A stretch of 64,000 bases of DNA from Copromyces sp. CBS 386.78 (lineage: Eukaryota; Ascomycota; Sordariomycetes; Sordariales; Sordariaceae): contig MU839091.1 of NCBI GenBank assembly GCA_030685235.1, positions 310,001-374,000 on the forward strand, given 5' to 3'. The position numbers were made by a program, and so were the translations under genes. The stretch's first letter is position 1, and every line of letters starts with the position of its first letter. Shown piece after piece: positions 60,104-64,000 of the stretch. The notes below the pieces were generated by a model. It was not told the DNA's origin, did no database searches, and was given only the letters and a program-made list of their open reading frames with translations.

Positions 60104-62938
60104 TTAGCCAAGTTCATCTTCACTCGTCTCTTCACCCCCGTGAATCGCCTTGCCACTGCCGCTGCCACCGTTAGATCTCCTGAGTGATCGTCGCCGGGAA
60201 ATACTCATACGACTGCCGCCGCTGCCGCTGCCGCTGGCAGTACCGCTGGCACTAGCACTAGTACAGGCACCAGAAGTAGCTGTAGGAGTTGCAGCAGCCA
60301 ATGAAGCTCTCGTCCGCGGCCTTTTAGCCACAGGACGATGCGCGAGGCTATAGTCGTTGTCATCCTCGTCGGAGTCCTCCTCTTCTTCTTCGTCCTCATC
60401 CTCGTCTTCAGTATTGAGAGGTCCCAGCTTTCGCTTGTTGCCGCTTGGCCGCCGCGGTTGCGGTTGCAGTTGCGTTTGTGTTTGGAGTCGGGGTTGCGTT
60501 CTTCGAGGAGAAGGTGACGGTGGTATTCGCTGGTGGTAGGTTTCCTTTAGGCCTACGACGTTTGATGTGTCAAAGTCTGAACCCCAGTCAGAGTCTGAGT
60601 CGAGTTCGGCGTCGGTTTGAGATGTGCTGGTGTCGGTTTCAGAGGTGTCGTCGTCGTCATCTTCTTCCACGTCGTCATCGCTGTCGTCGGTGGTATCGTC
60701 AGTGATATCGAATGTGCCATCGACTGTGGCAGGTGTTGCGGTAGAAGCTGAGCTGGATCGTAACAGGCGCGTGCTGCCTCGCGTCTGTTGGTGGTTGGGC
60801 GCTGAGGTAGACGCAGATGTGAAAGCAACAGTAGCTGTCGTAGCACCAGTAGAAGCATACTGTCGAATTGCCTCCGTCATAGGTAAACACCCTGTCGACC
60901 GTCTCGTCGTTCGACCTCCGCCTCCTCCCACGGGCGGCTCAGGGAAGTCTACCGTGACCCACTCGCTCAGAGCATCGTCCCATTTGAACCCGGCATATGA
61001 AGTACCCTCCGACTCCTCCCTGGCGCGTATGCGCTCTTCGTAGTAGGGCTTCGGCTTCATTATGGCGTGGGGGCAGGCAACGGACTTCTTCATGGCCCAT
61101 AGCTTTTCGGCGTAGGCGAGGTCTTGGAGGTCATTGGTCTCAAACGCCACGTGGAAGGCGACATCTAGTTCAACGTTTTCAAAAGGGTGATAGGGGAGTT
61201 TGTCGGGAACCTGCAATGCTCTCATCTTGTCACAAATCTGAGGGATGTAGGTATGAGCGCTGGTCGACCCATTTTCCCGGCTGTAGTTAGTCAATATCTT
61301 GCCCAAAACACTCAGTGTCATCGAGTACTGCTGGTCCAGACGATCAATGCGTTGGCCAGTTTTTGCGCCTTTCCAGGCTGCTGAAGAAATGGTGGAGGCC
61401 GAGGACTCGGTCCCAAATGCGAGGAAATCGCAGAGGCTGATGAGATATACAGCGGGGGATGGGAGGCTCGTCTTTCTAGCATGAAGTAAGTATGTGCGAA
61501 ATATATACCGCACGCGGTGGGCGAATACCGCGAGTTGTGATGGCGTAGTAGCGTGCCCGCCCTTTTCAGGATCATCTAAGTGAAATAGCACTAGAGATAC
61601 CAGCGTTGCCATGTCTCCAGTTAGGTTTCCGGTTGCCACTGTTTGCGGCGCGAGATCAGAACAAGAACCAGTCTGTCTCCGTTCTGTCATGAGAGGAGAA
61701 AGAACGTTGATCATGGTAATAAGGAAATCAACGCAGTCTTGCCCAGTCCCATAGAACAATTTCCCCATGGCATCAACGCGTGCGGTCTTGAAAGCACCAG
61801 CAAGCATCCACTCCGCTGGCAAAGAGCCATCGGTAAAAAGGTCGGCCAGTTTTCCAAGCATGAAGCGCTTAGTCCTCGCATGGCCGTATCCAATCGCCGC
61901 GAGCGGTAGCAGCGCTGGTGCTCTTATTGTGAGCCCGTCACGTACGTAGCGATCTGGAGGTGGGTACTGACGCGAAACAAAGACATTGGTGAGATCCAGA
62001 CATTCGACGAAGGGCAGGTATTGGTAGCAAAGACTGATGAGTACAATGGCCATGCGATCATCGAGCAAACCGTCCCTGATGGCGCCCTGGATGATCTTGA
62101 CGCCATGGGCTCGGACAACTATGCGAAGATGTTTCCAGCCTCCGAGGGAACCTAGCGACTCAAGCTCCGAGTAAATATCGAAAGATGTTTTGGATTCTTG
62201 GATAACGGACTTGGTCTTGTTTGCCTCGGCATCCCTTTTCTCCCAGTATTCGAGCTCGTTAATGTAATCTGGAATTCTCCGCAAGCACATGGCAAGGAAC
62301 GATTTGGGCCAAGTGCTGGCTGAAGACTTTGGAGGAGAGGTGGCTCTGAGCAAGGCATCCAGCGCGCGATAGACGGATTCGTATATCGAATACGTCGCTC
62401 GATCCGTGCTTGGCCGAAGTTGCGCTAGACACGCCTCCAATCTGCACTGAACTCCCTTACACCTCCTATGGCCACACCTTGCAGTTCCCTCATGGTCAGT
62501 GTTTGAGAAGCTTCTTGTCTGAGCAAATAGAAAGGGTTGAGCCGGAGAAGATGCCAAATGGTTGTTGGTTGTATGTCTAAGGTTGGGAGAAGGTACTGCA
62601 TTTTCCTGAACAGGCCTTCTGCCAGCCCGTTGTCGTCGCGGTTTTTCCGGCATCGTCAAGTGGGCTCGTGATGATGTCTTGCTGGAATATGTTGTCTGTT
62701 TTGAACCACCTCGACCTTGTCGCTTACTTGGACTTTCGCTCCAAGGACTATTTGCGTCGTCTGTACTCCCGGATAGCCCCGACTTTCGCGCTTTCTCCTT
62801 CTTCAAAGCGCCGATGTGGGCGAGCAGAGGGCGAAGGAGGCGAAGACATCTCGTCGCTGTCCAGGGCTGGGCATGTTCATGTGCCACTCCCGTCTGTTTT
62901 TGCTGTTGCCTCTTGGGGGTTGGCGAAGAATAGTCCAT
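60104..62938 (-). CDS. Unknown 944-residue protein with acidic C-terminus
   Basis: I do not recognise a family. The intronless frame starts at an ATG (MDYSSPTPKRQQQKQTG) and encodes 944 residues. Residues 1-150 are basic and low-complexity. Residues about 160-680 are ordinary folded-type, helix-rich sequence, with a C-G-H-R-R-C-K-G-V-Q-C cluster near 154-164 that could bind metal. The last 230 residues are Ser/Thr-rich with strong acidic runs (DDSDDDVEEDDDDD, EDEDEDEEEEEDSDEDD) and basic patches (KRPRTRAS, SRRRSLRRS), as in nuclear proteins. A nuclear role is inferred only from this composition. Upstream an open frame (63493-62954) in the same phase is separated from the ATG by a single stop codon. 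Confidence 0.75.
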   Translation of the reverse strand: MDYSSPTPKRQQQKQTGVAHEHAQPWTATRCLRLLRPLLAHIGALKKEKARKSGLSGSTDDANSPWSESPSKRQGRGGSKQTTYSSKTSSRAHLTMPEKPRRQRAGRRPVQENAVPSPNLRHTTNNHLASSPAQPFLFAQTRSFSNTDHEGTARCGHRRCKGVQCRLEACLAQLRPSTDRATYSIYESVYRALDALLRATSPPKSSASTWPKSFLAMCLRRIPDYINELEYWEKRDAEANKTKSVIQESKTSFDIYSELESLGSLGGWKHLRIVVRAHGVKIIQGAIRDGLLDDRMAIVLISLCYQYLPFVECLDLTNVFVSRQYPPPDRYVRDGLTIRAPALLPLAAIGYGHARTKRFMLGKLADLFTDGSLPAEWMLAGAFKTARVDAMGKLFYGTGQDCVDFLITMINVLSPLMTERRQTGSCSDLAPQTVATGNLTGDMATLVSLVLFHLDDPEKGGHATTPSQLAVFAHRVRYIFRTYLLHARKTSLPSPAVYLISLCDFLAFGTESSASTISSAAWKGAKTGQRIDRLDQQYSMTLSVLGKILTNYSRENGSTSAHTYIPQICDKMRALQVPDKLPYHPFENVELDVAFHVAFETNDLQDLAYAEKLWAMKKSVACPHAIMKPKPYYEERIRAREESEGTSYAGFKWDDALSEWVTVDFPEPPVGGGGGRTTRRSTGCLPMTEAIRQYASTGATTATVAFTSASTSAPNHQQTRGSTRLLRSSSASTATPATVDGTFDITDDTTDDSDDDVEEDDDDDTSETDTSTSQTDAELDSDSDWGSDFDTSNVVGLKETYHQRIPPSPSPRRTQPRLQTQTQLQPQPRRPSGNKRKLGPLNTEDEDEDEEEEEDSDEDDNDYSLAHRPVAKRPRTRASLAAATPTATSGACTSASASGTASGSGSGGSRMSISRRRSLRRSNGGSGSGKAIHGGEETSEDELG

Positions 62939-64000
62939 GAAGCGAGAATGATATTAAGCAATTGCTGAAGTGGTGCTTTTGATGCCGGTGACGAATATCG
63001 AATCGACCAAAAAGTTGGCAATAAAGCTGAAGCGATCAAGGACAGATATTGTGGTAGGATGCCATACGCCAAAAGTACCGTCGAGTCCTTTGTTCAATGC
63101 TGATACATGTTTGGTCGGTGGATTGCTGTTTGTTGGAATGCTGTGTTCGAGATGGCTTTTTGGTCGCGGTTCTGGAATGATATTGATGTTTACCTTGAGT
63201 ACCGTCTTTGGACTAGCGTATTTGGCGGGGCGGAGCAATTTGGAAACAGGAATCGCCCTTTGTGGAACTGAAGCTCGAGCCACCTTTCGCCCTCTGCTTC
63301 GGGACTCGTGAGTGACTTCTTGGACTTCCAGGTCCTCCTGCTCTCTTTGCCCTGTGAGTGGTGGTTCGCGTACGGGGAAGGCGCGAGTGCTCCGTGTCTC
63401 CCGTCCCTCCTTCGATCGGAGGGGAAGTGCTGAAGGCGGGGGAATGGAGAGGGGGGAGCATGGACCCTCTCCCGTCACACCCAGAGGTACCACCCGCGGT
63501 ACCCGCCTGTCTGCCCCTGCCTTTGCCCGCCTCGAGTCATGCCCTGGTAGCGGGCTGTTGCCGGCCGCTAGACCCGGCAGTAATCTGCATCATAGGCCGA
63601 GCCGAGAAAAAAAAAAAAAAAGGATGTCTGATCCGAACGCCCCCAGATTTTGATGAAGGCCAAAGGTGAGGGAAAGAGTCATTTACACGTCCTGCATACC
63701 TAACGATACCGTGAAATATATTTTACCCCTTGAGACATCCTCTCTATGACTTTCGCCGCTTGAACTTGTCCAAACCTCTCCCAATTGGACTCGCTGATTT
63801 CGTTTTTTTCTGTCGCCTTGCCCGGTTCAAGGGACTTGTAGAATTCCACTTTTAAACCACTCTTTTTTTGTGTGCCTCGAATCCCGAGACCAGGACCAGG
63901 CCTAGGACCAGGACCGTTATCTCGACCGAGTCTCCGTCCCCATCCCCTCCTTTCAACCTCATTTCATATACCTCAGCCTGTCGTCTTTTTTGTTTTCCAA
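62939..64000. other. Upstream region of the 944-residue protein gene and right edge
   Basis: An open frame of 179 codons at 63493-62954 (minus) lies in the same phase as the next gene and ends in TAA at 62956-62954. It may be leader or an upstream exon. A 15-base poly(A) lies at 63607-63621. Beyond 63660 nothing was recognised; a gene starting past the right edge is possible. Confidence 0.4.

Overview
The window is a stretch of nuclear chromosome from a filamentous ascomycete, most likely Neurospora or a close relative in the Sordariales. The evidence is genes with 1-4 short introns (mostly 50-250 bp, GT...AG, with CTAAC/CTGAC-like branch sites), long intergenic spacers of 0.5-4.7 kb, mixed gene orientation with no operons, and proteins of clearly fungal type. 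From memory, the order PP1, G-gamma, eIF3a matches a Neurospora crassa block; this was not checked. All exon joins were read by eye and tested by reading frame.

Layout, left to right. 1.5-13.4 kb: the PP1 catalytic subunit (+), an Rdx/selenoprotein-W-like protein (-), the heterotrimeric G-protein gamma subunit (-), a 335-bp candidate Tc1/mariner-type MITE, and eIF3a (+). 16.6-25.0 kb: a secreted two-WSC-domain protein (+), the shared RNA polymerase subunit Rpb6 (-), a TFIIIA-like multi-zinc-finger protein (+) divergent from Rpb6, and the polyadenylation factor Pfs2 (-). 26.7-34.3 kb: a DGAT1-type acyltransferase (+), the CaaX carboxyl methyltransferase Ste14 (-), a TMEM170-like protein (-) and the peroxin Pex8 (+), which ends in AKL. 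36.2-44.7 kb: a small disordered protein (+), a mitochondrial EndoG-type nuclease (-), a ZIP zinc transporter (+), a zinc alcohol dehydrogenase with an apparent frameshift (+), and the tRNA-splicing endonuclease subunit Sen15 (-). 46.0-62.9 kb: a DUF2985 membrane protein (+), an SLC35F6-like transporter (+), a Yippee protein with a long N-terminal extension (-), a ferric-reductase-type flavocytochrome (-), and a 944-residue protein of unknown function (-).

Most genes are housekeeping genes with no operon logic. Some share pathways: Rpb6, TFIIIA, Pfs2, Sen15 and eIF3a serve RNA synthesis, processing and translation. The G-gamma CaaX tail is a predicted substrate class for Ste14. No dedicated undescribed system is visible. 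The observations most worth a second look are a PP1 gene whose last intron, if retained, encodes a longer PP1-type tail, the candidate MITE, the Rdx protein with a repeated C-terminal extension, and the frameshifted dehydrogenase.
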